Below, piece after piece: positions 47,678-61,375 of a stretch of 64,000 nt of DNA; positions within the stretch are counted from its first letter, which is position 1; each line of letters starts with the position of its first letter. The stretch comes from Pohlia nutans (lineage: Eukaryota; Streptophyta; Bryopsida; Bryales; Mniaceae): assembly GCA_022496805.1 (NCBI GenBank), contig CM040096.1, positions 15,253,501 through 15,317,500 on the forward strand, in the 5' to 3' direction. The notes below the pieces were generated by a model. That model worked only from the letters and a program-made list of their open reading frames with translations, did no database searches and had not been told where the DNA came from. Made by a program: the position numbers and the translations under genes.

Positions 47678-50077
47678 TTAACCTTTAAACGTCAAGAGGG
47701 CCTGGGCGGGCCAAATCTCTGGTTGAGGCATAAATGCCAGCAAGGGACGGAGGGCAGTGACATCTCCTCCGTCCAGTCACTGCGCATAGGATTGGAATTC
47801 AAAAATTATTTTTTGGTTGCCCAAAGGCCTGTTGTCTGGGCTGCACGACTTGGTTCATACCTTCCAGGAAGTTGCTTAGAGGTTGGTTCCTTCTCTTAGA
47901 GCTTTTTGAGGGACTTAGAGCATAGCCACCGTTGCCCTCAACAGGTGGCCTTTTGCCAATGTAGAGGGCCCGCACACATTTTTTCTTCCCACCCCATGGT
48001 TTGCAAGGGGCCTCTCTTGCTAGGCCTCTGTAGAAATGAGCTTTGCCACGCCAGGTTGTGGAGTCTTGAATTTGCCTCTAGAGCTTGAAACCCGGGCTAT
48101 TTGAGGGAGACAATCATCTCCATTAATTGCCTAAAAAGTTGTGCTATCTAATTATGGTTTAAAAGTTGTGTTGTCTAATTATTCACCCTAGCCTCTTGAT
48201 TTTCCAAGTTCAGAATGAAATCACCCCTGGCCCACTTGCATGCATGTGGTGCTTCCCATTCGCCCTCGCCTCTTCCTTTTCCAAGTTGTGAATTCCAGGG
48301 AGACTCCACAGTGGGCTTCCAAAATTTCGAAGGCCACTTCAACTACTACAGGGCCCTCTCAAATCAGTTTCGAAGGCCACCTAATGAGGACATGGGTGGA
48401 AATGCTCTTAGCCCTTTAACGCTTTGGATACTGTAGCTGGATTCACTGGTTTTCAATGGGTTTTTCCATTATGATTGATACTGCCAGAAATAGAATGGAT
48501 TAAATTAGAAAGTAACTGTACAATTGTATTCTCAACTGGAGTGCAAACATTTTGTCAAAATTAGAGAATCATCCAATGGTGGGATTGGAAGATCATAGTA
48601 TGTCTTTGAACCGTATAATGCACACTCAAAAATGAGATTTTGGAGGGTGTGACTTCAAAGCTAAATAGAATTTGGGTTAAATTTTCCAAAATGAAAGTAA
48701 AGATGTTCAGCAATGACCTATGTCAACACCTCTTTGTTGCAATCTTTCATGTTAAGAACGGACTCACATAATTATTGTGAATTTTACAAGTGAGAGTGAC
48801 TTATCCATGTACGGTTTAGGACAAAAATTTATACATTAAAATATCAAAGGAGTTGGTACATGGATCAAGATCGGAATACATACACTAATGGAACATGAAC
48901 AAGAGAACACAATCCAAAAAAATAAAATAAAATAACAAACTTCCAAACACAAGAAATACCGCATAGTACATGTGTTGTATTTGTAAGTATTTACTGTATT
49001 TTCAAGTATTTACAGTATTTTCGTGTTTTGTTCATAGGTATTTTGATAGTTACACAACTCCAAATTGAAATTTTCTTTTTCTAGAAGATGTATATTATAA
49101 CGCTCATCATCTGAACTTCACAATTCAAAATCCAATTCTTCACGGATTTTCCGTTATTCGCGTTTTTGACAGATCACAGACCACAATGTGGTCGCTTGAG
49201 CACTAAAGGGTTAACTTGATTGCCTTCAGGGCATGAAGTTTTTCTCATTTTTGACGGTCCATATCACAACGTTCCTTTCATATTTTTTAGAGGTTTTCTT
49301 TTTACATTATAATGTACTCCAAAATAAAGTAATATATGTAATTTATTATCGTCATTGATCAAAAAAAAATTTAAAAATCAGTGCTACAAAGTAGGTCATC
49401 AAAAAGTGCTCGAGCGACCATTCTTTGGCTTTTCCTCGATTTGGACAATTATATTGACCTAAAATTAGGAATTTAAAAGACCAACACAAAAAAATATTCA
49501 TATGACACACTTTCAAAAAGAAATAGCATGATTTGACAAAATCTTAGGGAACAATGCATCCTCAAGGTTTAGTTGATCTCGAGACATGAATTTTATTTCT
49601 CATTTTTGGGGTCATTTTCACAACGTTCTTTTCATTCTTTTGAGAGATTTCTTCATGTACATTATAGTGTACTCCCAAATGAAGCAAAATCTGTACTTTA
49701 TTATCTTCATTGATAAAATTAGCAATTTGTTTTCAGTGCTGCAAAGTAGGTCGTCAAAAGGTGCTTCTAGAACCATTGTTTGGCTATTTTTCAATTTGGA
49801 CGCCTCTATGAACCTAAGATTACGAATTTAAAGGACCAACATAAAGAAACGACCTCAGCTGCCCCAACCTCAACTCCTATTCATTTTGATAACTTTGATT
49901 GCTTGCCAATGATTTCACAATCTCCCAAATGAGGCGCAAATTTGGAATCTAGATCACATTTTCATTAGCTTTCCAACACACCCATCCTCGCTTGATTTGG
50001 TTGAGAAAAACCACTTTTTTCTTCATTATTCTCTCATAAATAAGCCCATGGGGCTTACTTTGACATTTAAGGGTTAA
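47678..50077. mobile_element. Composite TTAA-bounded element, family A ends with a nested element
   Basis: The left end TTAACCTTTAAACGTCAAGA with AGGGCCTGGG matches the family-A end at 16160-16189. The right end (AATAAGCCCATGGGGCTTAC then TTTAAGGGTTAA) matches the family-A left end, inverted. Family A is about 390 bp elsewhere, so 2 kb has been added. One insertion is visible at 48408-49214. No transposase was found. Confidence 0.55.
48408..49214. mobile_element. Nested TTAA-type element, 807 bp
   Basis: The borders are TTAGCCCTTTAACGCTT and GAGCACTAAAGGGTTAA, with CCCTTTA(A/G)(C/T)GCT inverted ends. The element is non-coding. The left TTAA appears mutated to TTAG. Confidence 0.45.
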
Positions 50078-51318
50078 GTAGGTCTTAAAGTATAAAACCC
50101 TTGGACCCAATTGAAGGTCCCCACTCTATTACTAATTGGTGAATTTGAATTCAAGTTTTTGAATTGAAATCAAACTAATCCTCAAACCAACTCCCTTGGA
50201 TAGGCCTACAATTTTGGTACAATATTTGTGCAGCCATGTAGAATGAGAAGTTTAGATTAGATGTTTGTATAAAGCCCTTGGTCCTAATTTCCTAATTTCA
50301 AGTTTCCTATAGACCGCAATTTGAAACTTCAAATCATTTCAACAATAGGCCCTTAGTGTAAAATAGACTTTATTTTATATTTTAATTGTAAATTGTAATC
50401 GCTTATATCCTCGCTTATATCACATGAAGTTGCATACAATTGTAATAACAATGAATTCCACAAATCTAAAAAGAATATAGACCACTTTCTTAATTCCATA
50501 AATTCTTTACAATAACATAAGCCATGTGAACAAAAAGGTTGCACCTCCAGAGCTGGGGGGGGCGGGACCTACTCTAAGCTAAAAAGGCAAAAAGAGGAGG
50601 GGGTGCGGAAAGAACAAGGAGAAAAAATAAAATTGAGCATTGGAATCTCCTCGACCGTGCGTCCGCCGGTCACGTTCTTGGTACCGTCGGAAAACTCTCG
50701 ATGAGGAGAAGTGCACTAAAGTCGTTTCGTTGCTTTTAGAGGTACATAGTGAAAGTTACAGATTTTTTGAGTGATTTTTGACATCATAAATTGAGTTAAA
50801 TTATGAAAAATGAAATTTGGGAGTTTTTTATGTCATTCTTAGCATCGTTGGAAAGCTCTCGATGAATAGGGGTGCACCAAAGTCATTTCGTAACTTTTCG
50901 ACCTGTGGTATAAAAGCTATGGATTTTTAATCAAAATCCCTCACTATAAAATGAATTGAATTCTGGATAAATGAATCTAAAAATAGAATAAAAAGCAAAA
51001 TCATGGCTAAATCACAGGGAAAATTGGGTCAACATCACATGAAAATTACAGCAATCTTTAATTTAAAAGTATATAATTTCTAAAAATAACTCTAAATTTA
51101 AGGTGATTTTTTTTAATTAAATTTATAAATCAATTAAAATTTCCTTAAATAATTAAATTGATCTTGAATAGGCTTTAAAAATATTAAAATTTAACTCTCT
51201 AGAACAATATTCAATGCATTGTACATATTTCAATTTAATGGTAAATCTAATAATTTATTAAACTTTGATTATTATTTTTTATCATTTTAACTTTGATTTT
51301 TTAATAAGGTTTTAGGGT

Positions 51319-51405
<87 letters not shown>

Positions 51406-52275
51406 TTTAGAATTATTGGAAAATAATATTTCAATAATGATAAATTGATTGTAAATAACATACAATAAATGAGATAATCTAAATTGAAGTGAAAATAAAT
51501 GAAATTATGTAGTAAAGAATATAAAAAATGATTACAATAAGAGTTGTCATTTTATTTCTACAAAGAAACATGTCTTAAATTTTTAGCTACATATAAAAAT
51601 GAAAAACCAATCCTTTGTAAAAATCATCAATATGACAATTTGAGTCTCCATATCATCATAGTTTTACATATGTAATAAAATCTATATGCCGGTATTGAAT
51701 GAAATACACATAAATAGTACATGCTAACTTTTTTTGGAAATTGTAAGTAGTTTTTGCCAAATTTCACATAAGTTATCTTTTGAAATTGCCAAAATGTAGA
51801 AAAATTACCATTTTTCACACTTCTTAATATTATTTGAGTAATCGAGTGCGAGTTTTGGAGGAAGAAAGAATTGGTCTTGTGATCAAATTCATTCTAAATC
51901 ACTCCCAAATGATATGGTATAAGAACTTGCAAGCCCATGTGAATTCTCACTACACCATAATTTGAAAAAAAACCAACTAAGAAAAGTTAGAAGGCGAAGT
52001 CATCTTGCGTTTTTTTTGAAATGACGTGAGATAAAATATAGGGTATTTAATATTCATTTGAGATAAAATTTTGAAAAATCTAGATAAAATATAGAGGCCA
52101 ATTAATGCTGAAAAAATCTTATAAAATAATATACCATACTATATAAAATATGTTGTTTTATTCTATTTTATTAAAAATAACCCCTGGATAAGGATATCCT
52201 AAGTGGAATATCATGGAGGCTGAGAAATGTTGTAAGAACACTTGTCATGCTGTAAACGCTGGGAAAATTTGTTCC
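50078..52275. repeat. AT-rich DNA with direct repeats and a long TA microsatellite
   Basis: A segment of about 100 bp around 50688 (AAA(A)CTCTCGATGA, GTGCACTAAAGTCGTTTCGT) recurs around 50852 with changes. A pure (TA)n tract covers about 51323-51402. No gene was recognised. Confidence 0.6.
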
Positions 52276-52823
52276 TTAGCCCTTTGAGGCGCCTGCGTCG
52301 ACATAGTGGACAATGAACAAATTCAAACTATTTTCCTAACTACATACATGGACAGTATTCATCCATCCAAATTTCTCTTGGTTCTTGTGCTAGTTGACTA
52401 TTATTTGTACGGTATGAATCTTCAAAACAAAATATTTTTATTTTTTTTAAACAACACAATTGGTTTATGTCAAGTTTCATTCTTAGTTCAAAAAGTGAGA
52501 CTTTAAACATGATTTTTTAAAATAAGTAGAATCAAATAATAGAAACCATACCATCTCGTAGTGCATGTTACTCCAATTGCATTACAATATTTTTTAAAAT
52601 TTTGTGTGTTAAATTGGGATTTCTAATTGAATTTCAAAAGAAAACCTTGCAAAATTAATTTTAAAATATCAATAATAAATATGATGAATCCAACCGTACA
52701 GATGTGATCTTCACATTGACATTTACAACTTTGCTTTGTACATCAACTCCATTTTTGTTTTTCATCAAAAATTTAATAAGGAATCTTTGAAAACAATGTT
52801 GAATGGAGACGTTCATGGGTTAA
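52276..52823. mobile_element. TTAA-type MITE, family B, copy 2
   Basis: It begins TTAGCCCTTTGAGGCGCCTG with GTGGACAATG and ends GGAGACGTTCATGGGTTAA. The arrangement, length and TTCATCCATCC block match family B. The interior is more diverged than in the other copies. Confidence 0.5.
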
Positions 52824-53105
52824 CATACTAAATTTCAAGTTGCACTCTATTGGCATTCACTATTATAGTCTTGTTGGTGTATTTTTGTTTGATTGAGTTT
52901 TCTTCTAGCCATACCACAACAATGCAATTCTTTTGTCAACAATGTCAATGTCCAATTCAACAACCACCACTTTCCCCCACCTCCCGGAAAACTAGAAGCT
53001 ATCAAAAACTTATAAATAAAATAGAGCATTTAATATTGAATGCATTCTTGATTTCTAATTACCTATAGGGTATTAAAAAATCAGGCTTAGTAAAAAGAAT
53101 TCTAC

Positions 53106-53617
53106 TTAATCCCTAACTGCCTAGGCGTCCATTTTTTGGACAATGTACAGATTTCATCCAAATTTTCTCATCCATCATGCACTTTTTGTAGTGTAGATTT
53201 TTTACTATAGATTTTATGGGAAGATAGCTTCATACACGTGTGATCCAATAAGAAAGGGGATGGTTTTTGAATTTTCTATGCGTTATTCCATGTTGCAGTG
53301 ATTCACCAAAAAATCTCCAAAAATCACAGCACTTAGAGTATTTACATTTCAACCCATCACAACAAATTTTAGCTACAAATTTTCAATATCTTCTTTGTAA
53401 TCAAATTACAAAATAATTTTGAATTTTAAGTTTCAAATTTTATACAAAAATATTGGTGATAGCAATCGCAAATCAAACCGTATGGATAGAATCTAAATTC
53501 ATAATGTAAAAAATTTATTTATAAATCAAGTTCAAAATATCCCTCTTAGTTGCATTTTATAATGCATCTTTGCAAAACTGTCCAATTTGGAGAGGACTAT
53601 GGACATTTAGGGGTTAA
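53106..53617. mobile_element. TTAA-bounded MITE, family B, copy 3
   Basis: It begins TTAATCCCTAACTGCC and ends GGACATTTAGGGGTTAA, with the family markers TCATCCATCATGCACTTTTT and GGGAAGATAGCTTCAT. It lies only about 280 bp from copy 2. Confidence 0.75.
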
Positions 53618-56010
53618 AAGACGCCTAATATTCCAATTTCTAGAGATAATAATCCCCTTGAAAATAAATAGTTAACACAGGTGTCCCTCAAAAAATTATT
53701 GTTGGAGATATTTTTGGTTTATTGTACGTGTCGGTTATTGGGTCATCCACCTAATATGTATAAGTATCAAGAAACTTCAAAGTTATTCTAAAGGTCACCT
53801 TGTTTTATTTCACCTATGACATGACTTGCACCTTTTATATATAATAGAGTTCCATAATTTAATGGAATATATTTACGTAATTTGGAATTTAAATAGATTA
53901 CGTTACCCCCTTGAAAATAAATAGTTAACTCAGGCGACTCCAAAAAAAATTGTAAGGGCTCTAGAGCCAATCGAAAACCGTTTGGAGTTAACTAATTTAT
54001 TTTCAAGTTGACGTATATATTCTTGCTTATCCCTTTTAACATATTTTCATTCATTTGGAAAGTTCTACGAAACTACATATGATATTCATAAAACTAGGGT
54101 TATGCGATGCTACCAACAACCTTTGACTAAATCAAAGTCATAATCTATCATGCCCTTTGGAATTTACTTGTACCTATTTATTATTCCTTTTCATAACACA
54201 ATAATATTCTTTCAACAATAATATTCTTTCAATAATATCATTTCAATAATATCCTTTCAACATACTATTATTGAAAGGGTATTAAGACTAGTAGAAAATT
54301 CTGCCCAAACCAACACTTAACCCACCAGCCAAGGCCTTGATGACTTCGTTGTGCTTTCACATCTGCAAAACGTAATCTTCAAAATCAACTCATGAACTTC
54401 AAAATATCAAAGCATCTAGAACTAGTTCCAACAACGTATCAAATGCCCTTGTAAACATTATTGTCACAGTAAGTAAAACAACATTAATCCAACAAAAACC
54501 CAACGACCTAGAAAAATCTCATACCAACAATGGGCTCCGACAACGATGGCATCTTGCAAGTATAGAGCACACATTACACAAAACTCTTGCCTACGGGAGA
54601 GACATCTACTTCGCATCATCCAAGGTCGTCAGGGAACCTTCGATTCAAGAAACTAAACTACAATCCTACTTTTCGGCCCTTGTTTATCATCAAAAGCCAT
54701 TAGATCCGTCTGAGCGAGCACGCCACATGGGAATATTTAGACCATAGCCACAATCTGCAACTATCCAAAGTAAGATAGAATGGTAAAAGAGGGATATCTT
54801 ATGCGAAAAAGAAAAGCCAAGGTTGGAATTTAAAATATATTAGCATTATAATATATTTATTGCTAAAACCAAAGTTAATAATATAAAATGATTTTATGCA
54901 TAAGACTAAATTTAGTGATATTACAAGATTTTATATATAAAACCAAACTTTATAAATTTGAAATTTAAAATCATTTAAAATTTCAAAAACTATTGTTATA
55001 ATTTATAATTTATAATTTTTAAAAATCAATATTATATTTTAAAGATTTTTTAATTTAAGAAAAAAATGTATCAATATGGTTTCTAAATTATTTAGATTTA
55101 ACATATAAATTTTGAAATATGAGTTCATGTTTTATATCCATCATGAGTAAATGGTTGAAATTTATCACCTTCAAATTTCGCCTTGAATTGGGCCCTAATA
55201 TAAAGTGGGCCTTCATCTCAAAGTCACCTTAGAGTCGGTCCGATACATTTCCGACACTTTTTTTGCACATTTCCAATTTAAATTAGGTTTTAATAAAAAC
55301 CATTATCGTTTCGACGTTTAATTGTTGTCCATACTACAACAGTTGATTCAATATAAAAACTACATCAAATGAATAGTAAAATGATATGGATAAACAATTA
55401 AATGTCGGAACCATTGATGCAATTGATTTAGTGAAAATATGATACAAAACAGACATACATTAGAACAATGTTGGTTCTATTTCATATAGTAAAAATAGTA
55501 ATAAATACAATGTCAATGTATTAAAAATCAAATTTATATTAATTATGCATCGATTGCATGTCGTAACAATTACTATTGATATTGTACCAAAACATAATTG
55601 ATATAATGTTAAATCATTATCAACCCAATATAAAATCAATTCCAAAAATAAATACAATGTAAATAAAATAATATTAAAATTTTACAAAATCCATTGATTT
55701 TTTAATCATTTCTACGACACGGACCCACCACCTCCATCCGCCGGACCCACCACCTCCCCAGGTCTGGCCCCGCATTTGAACACACAGTCAACAGATCCCG
55801 TGGGGTATCGAACCTGGGTTTGTTGCTTCCTATTCTACAACTCGTACTTGAACTACGTGCTATTTAGATCTCACTAATACTACCACTAGTTGTTACCTAC
55901 GTCGATTCACCTAGTACGAAATAGTTTTGATTACTTTAGTTTGACTGTCAATGTACTTAGTTATTGTGAATTGGTCGACTTTAATTTTCAACCCACACTA
56001 TATAAGGTGA
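53618..56010. other. AT-rich repeat debris, possible LTR pieces, tRNA-like fragment
   Basis: TGTTGGAGATATTTTTGG with GTCGGTTATTGGGTCATCCA (53701-53752) matches 40508-40554 in reverse. TGTTGGTTTGG at about 54326 (minus) matches 57607 (plus). At 55795-55875 (minus) GGTTCGATACCC follows an A-box-like TAGCACGTAGTTCAAGTACG, resembling a tRNA-derived sequence. No gene was recognised. Confidence 0.35.
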
Positions 56011-56043
56011 GTGGCACCTATCTATTGGACTGTATGCGGTAAC

Positions 56044-56190
56044 CTAAAGCTCGTCATATTCTGGTTTTCCTCTGTTGTAACCCTAAAGCTCGTCATATTC
56101 CGGTTTTCCTACGTTGTAGCCCTAAAGCTCGTCATACTCCGGTTTTCCTCCGCTATAGCCCTAAAGCTCGTCATACTCCATTTTTTTCAT
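56044..56190 (+). repeat. 39-bp tandem repeat, about 3.7 copies
   Basis: CTAAAGCTCGTCATA followed by (T/C)TCYGGTTTTCCT and a variable tail repeats with an exact 39-bp period. The period is a multiple of three, so an open frame reads LKLVIFRFSYVVA repeatedly, but that frame has no ATG. A TATA-like CTATATAAGG lies at 55998. Confidence 0.8.
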
Positions 56191-56355
56191 CTCCGCATCG
56201 TGCAATTGTCCTACACCCGTGTAATTGTCATACGCCGTCATTCTCTGTTTGGTAGAAATGGATCAAGAGAGAGAGGAGGTGTAGATTCTTGGGTGGAGGC
56301 ATTTCAAGCTAGGAGGGAAATCGAAGTTCAGGTGCATGATTATGGTGAAATGTAA

Positions 56356-58144
56356 CAGTAGTGAGTTTGAATGGGGAAGTTTTATTTATGTATTCTACAT
56401 AAAATCATAGAATTTTACATAAGTTCACCATAGGGTTAAAGAGGTAAAAGATTAAATAATTATGTCATAGGGTAAAGAAATATTTGATGTCAAAAGTGAC
56501 AATGAGAAATTGCAATAATATCAGATTTCTTCCATTCATTGATGATTTTTGTAGCGCTATTATGAATGCGCAAAAGGTTTCATGAAAATTAAACAATGAT
56601 ATATATACATTTTAAAGAACTCGATAAATATCAATTGATATGATGATGAAGTAAATTAAAAATAAAATAAAGTATTATGTTGTATTTATAAACACTTGAT
56701 ATGCAAATATTTTTCCAAAGATGCAACTAATATAAGCTATTACATTTCAAAATGTGGATTCTTCTTTCCATAAAATATAGAGTTTTCTTTAAAACTTATT
56801 GATTATAGAGGTTTGTTCTTTAAAACAAACACTACTTATTAACTTTGTTCACTTCGGAGTTGAATAATTTAAGTATTACCCTTTGTACATTTGATAAAAT
56901 ACTTTTATATAATGTTATAAGAGTATAAATAAACTTTACATTCTCAAATTCTATATTAATTTCAAACTTGTCAATTTCATCGAAGATTTTCATTCAATTT
57001 TATTTATTTTAATGTATTTCGTTCTTTTTTAATCATCATTAAAGATAAAAATAATAATAATTTTTTTTCATTTACACATGTTTCTATACAAAATTACGAC
57101 ATCTAATTCATATGATTTGCTCTGTAGATTATTTTTATCAATCGATGCTTGTACGAGTGCTTGTATCAATTACTTCGATTTCTTCCAAAACTTTTTAATC
57201 TTCAATTTTATTTTTTATCTTCCAAAACTTTTTTGTCTTTAAATTCACTAATTGGCACACTTGTCAAGTTATCATCAAACCAGGATTTCAATTGCCGATT
57301 AACCAAGCGATTCTTCACAAAACAACAATGACTATTACCACCAAGACAAAAACAAAATAATCGCATTTATTTCCGAGATTCTTTGCATGTAAAAGATATC
57401 TACAACATTTATGCACGAGTGTGACGTGGAAGAACTCAAACCTAGCTAGCAGCACAGTCATTCTCACATGTTACGCTAGAATTCCTAACTACAATCCATC
57501 GCTGATGTGTATTGGAACCAACAAAAACCAACAAATACCAATTGGTTTTATTCCGAACCAACAGTTCCTAATTCACAAGTCACACTAACATAACTAAGTC
57601 AACTTTTTGTTGGTTTGGAGCTTGATTTTTGACTAGTATAATAGTATTTAAAGGATACTATTGAAGAATATTATTGAAAAGGCTACAACCATGACGCCAA
57701 CAACGACAACCACCATTTCCCTATAAATTTTTCTTGGATAAAACCCTTATATTAGTCGACGGAATTAGAATCAAGTTGGTATTGTACTTATACAATTAAA
57801 AACATAGTTGATTACATACACGGCGTTGCTTTTTCTTCTAAACTATTACATACAAATATCCAAATGTTACACAGTTAAAAGATTTATTATCCACAAAACA
57901 AAACCATCACATCCAAGTCTCCAAATCCTCGTTATTGCTCCCAAAATCAAATTCCTCAGTTCGTTTCGTAGAGGCAGTCAAGACCGATTTCTTAATTGCA
58001 TTACCACACCTTGTGTGTATTTTTTGTTATTTCTAGTTTGATGAGCAACTTTAGATGTCTTGAACAACGCTATAATACCATGTCATGAAACAAAGTTAAC
58101 GACACGCCATCACACAAATGAAACAATGTCCTCTAACATGAATC
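56356..58144. other. AT-rich intergenic DNA, nothing recognised
   Basis: No ORF with coding character. The only notable item is TGTTGGTTTGG near 57607, possibly a retrotransposon LTR start and inverted relative to a similar piece at about 54326. Confidence 0.5.
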
Positions 58145-58432
58145 CATCAGGAATTTAGGACCCCACGGATTTCAAACGATTTCCGTGTGACATCCGATAT
58201 TTCATGAGTTCATACATTTTTTGCACGGATTCTGCACGGACTTCGCGCTAATTCGGCACGGGTTTTGCATTGTGTAAGATAACGAAAAGAGTGAATGTAG
58301 AAGCCGTGCGGATTCAGTGCAAAATTAGCGCAAAATCTGTGCTGAATCCCTGCGAAAACTGTACGAACCCATGAAATATCGAATGTCGCACGGAAATTGT
58401 TAATAAATCAGTGAGGTCCTAAATTCCTGATG
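58145..58432. mobile_element. Palindromic MITE, family H, copy 2
   Basis: It shares the ends CATCAGGAATTTAGGACC and the internal AAATATCG, AAAGAGTGAATGTAGAAGCC and GAACCCATGAAATATCG blocks with the copy at 34601-34876. It is in opposite internal orientation relative to that copy. Confidence 0.85.
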
Positions 58433-58479
58433 TCGTTTGTGTGATTGTCATCAAACCATGCGACCACTCCATAACCTAA

Positions 58480-59340
58480 CTAAATCACTTAGATCAATAG
58501 TACATTGCGTCCATAATTTATTGTTGCGCCTATTTTCGTGAAATGTAAGTGCCCCAATCTTGCCAAACTGGTAAACATATCCATGGGTACTATCCTCTCA
58601 AAAGATGCCGCCCATGAAGGTAATTGCGGCTCTATTGCAGCATAGATGTCGGATGCTACAAAACTAACAATTCGATCAAGTTCCTATGGGGAAGGTGATT
58701 TCTTACCTTCCACAATTTTGCTCCAAGAGATTTCTTACTTTGCCTATTCCTGTCAAATACTCTTAAACATATACGTACTCCATACATCATCATCAAGTCT
58801 CTTTCTTCTTGCCACAATCTCCAACTTCCTGCAAAGATTGAATACACTATGGTAATGTACATTGTTGTCACTATTATCAAAGAAATCCAAAATAACTAGT
58901 TCAAAATAATAGCATTTTCTACAAAAAGATTATTTTACCCTAGCTCCTCATACTATGGTGTCATTAAACGCTGCTTCAATTGTCGAACATAAACAACATA
59001 CTTCACAGATATTGGAATGGACATTATTTTACATCGAAAAGCCTCAATTAAATCTTCGTCTTCCGACCTTGAGACAAGTCTCAAAAGCCAATTTGTAAAC
59101 ATCTTCCACTGCAATGCCATGATCGATAGAATATCATTGGACTCCTCTTTCATTATTTTTTGCTCCCAAATGCTCATCCCATTGAAGTGAGCATTTAATG
59201 CATTTTCGACACAGAATGCAATCAAGCTATCGTCTTAGCCTTGATAAACATTTTGTATCCCATGTTATTCTGATCACATCACATCAAACAATCATGTGAA
59301 GAAAAGATCATGAATTTTGATGTCATATTGACTAAAGTAT
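58480..59340 (-). pseudogene. Unassigned coding-like segments, probably a decayed gene or transposon
   Basis: On the minus strand, 59225-58953 reads through 90 codons with a protein-like composition (MALQWKMFTNWLLRLVSRSE near the middle). 58880-58656 and an overlapping frame at about 58680-58490 (DIYAAIEPQLPSWAASFERI) look coding too. The frames do not join simply, and splice signals between them are unconvincing. I recognise no family. Confidence 0.3.
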
Positions 59341-60720
59341 CAACGTATGAAGTTATCAATCCAAAACTACTCAATCTCTAAGTGGATTTATAAAATTTTA
59401 GCATTTCCTCCTTAAATGTTCCAAAATTTATCATTTCATGATAGTAGAGGGTGTTTTCACGGTAGGGTGTCCAAAATGTGTAGTGTGGCATTTGCATAAC
59501 AACGAAATTTTGGTTGTAAACATTTTCTATTAGTCATTGAAATTAGTTTTTTAGAAAAAATGATAACAATAGTGAAAAGGTATTTTGGGATTTTATGTAT
59601 ATTAAAAATTACAAAAATAATATAAAATAGTATTTGGACCAAAATGTAATACATTCCGTCTTATGACGCTGCACAATAAGTACGTTAATGCCTTAATTGA
59701 TATGTTTCATTGAAGATATAGTAATGGCAATATTTATCCTCAATTCCTATTACATAAAGGTATCCTATTCAAAAAAGATTCCAAAAAGATTCAGTGAGCA
59801 AGGTGAATATTAGAGGTTTATGGCGGCAGTTTTTGTTCCTTTACAATAATGGCCCTACTAATGGCGAGTTCCTAAAAATTCTCTTATGAGCTTCGTTGGC
59901 TAATAAAAACGGAGCCAGTGGTGTGGCTAAAATATGCATTTGACGTGGTTTGCAAGCGGATAAAAGACATCAGCAAGAATATTCCAAAAATATTTCAAAA
60001 TAATATAAAATACGTTGAAAAGGTTCCAAAAGATTCCATTTTACTATTTAAATTTTTTTTGGTATTTTCCCTATTCATTATATTTCGTCTTTAAATCAAC
60101 TATTTTACAATATTAAAAACATTTTTTTATTCACAATTTCAAGGCATTTATTCCATTTGTCACAGCCAATGAGAAATGCTATGCATATCGTGTCTTTCAC
60201 CACCACGGAGCTCGTGTGGATATGTAATGTATTGAAGCTAATACTAACATTGTACACATTTGTAATCTCCAATTTAAAAGGATGAGATGAACAAAACCCG
60301 CATTAGTGCTAACATTAGAATAGCGATAGTTAAACCCTGAACCTGACCCATGAGTGATTCCACAAATGTGAACCCCAACGACAGCTGATCCACAACTTCT
60401 GCGTTGTCCAGAGACTCCTAAAGACTTAGAGAAATAAGCATTCATAAAAAGTGTACCAATAGAACTTCACATAAATTTGACTATTCACTGATACATGCTT
60501 TTTCAAATGGTGAAAAATCAAAGTACAATTTATTTATTTTTAAATAGTGGTGTTATTTTAAATATCATTTTTGATTTCATCATTTGATTTTGTTTTTGAT
60601 CTTCTTGCAAAGAATGTATTTGGCATTTCAATAGAATACTTGTATCACATTTTACTAATTGAACCTTTATAAATTCAAATTTTAATCAATTTAGGCATTA
60701 AAGCTACACTATAAAAGATA
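59341..60720. other. AT-rich intergenic DNA, nothing recognised
   Basis: No gene, terminal repeat or tandem array could be supported in this stretch. Confidence 0.5.
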
Positions 60721-60862
60721 TAAGGTAACTATACCTTAAAGCGACCATTTATTGAAATGCGTCCCTATCTACTGGAATGTGACATTTTGTCCGAGAACTG
60801 TCACACTGTAGTAGATATAGACGCATTTCAGGAAATGGTCGCTTTAAAGTAGAATTGCCTTA
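60721..60862. mobile_element. Short hairpin MITE, 142 bp
   Basis: Arms such as TTAAAGCGACCATTT and AAATGGTCGCTTTAA, GAAATGCGTC and GACGCATTTC pair along nearly the whole length. The outer ends are TAAGGTAACTATACC and its imperfect complement. Confidence 0.7.
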
Positions 60863-61375
60863 GAGGTTAGAAGTTGATAATGAGCTCTCAAAGTTGTATA
60901 GAAAACAAAATGAAAATGTACCATTAAACTAATCATATCATTGAAAACACAAAGGTAAACTTAGTTTTGAACCTCTACTAAGGTACTATAGGCTTTTATC
61001 CATCAATTTTGTAACTAAAAAAAGAATTTATTTGAATACACAATGAAACTCAAAACATACTAAAATTTGCACATGTTGTGTTTTATCTTTTGTTCAATTC
61101 AATGTTCTTTATTTAGCCATTTTGGATCACAAAATCGTAAAAGAAATTTGAGAGGTTATAATAGAAGGATTACACTCTTACTAAAAAAAATTAAAAATTA
61201 CATGAAAGTTGAACAAACTTCAAACCTTTATATTTCTAAATTTAAAACTCCAATCTTTAATTTGATTGAAAACTTGATTTTGTCCAGGGAGCAATTAATA
61301 AAAGAAGATGAAATCAAAAATAAAAACTTAACAAATATCTCTTCGGAGTACCTAGATGAAATACTCAACAAAAAG

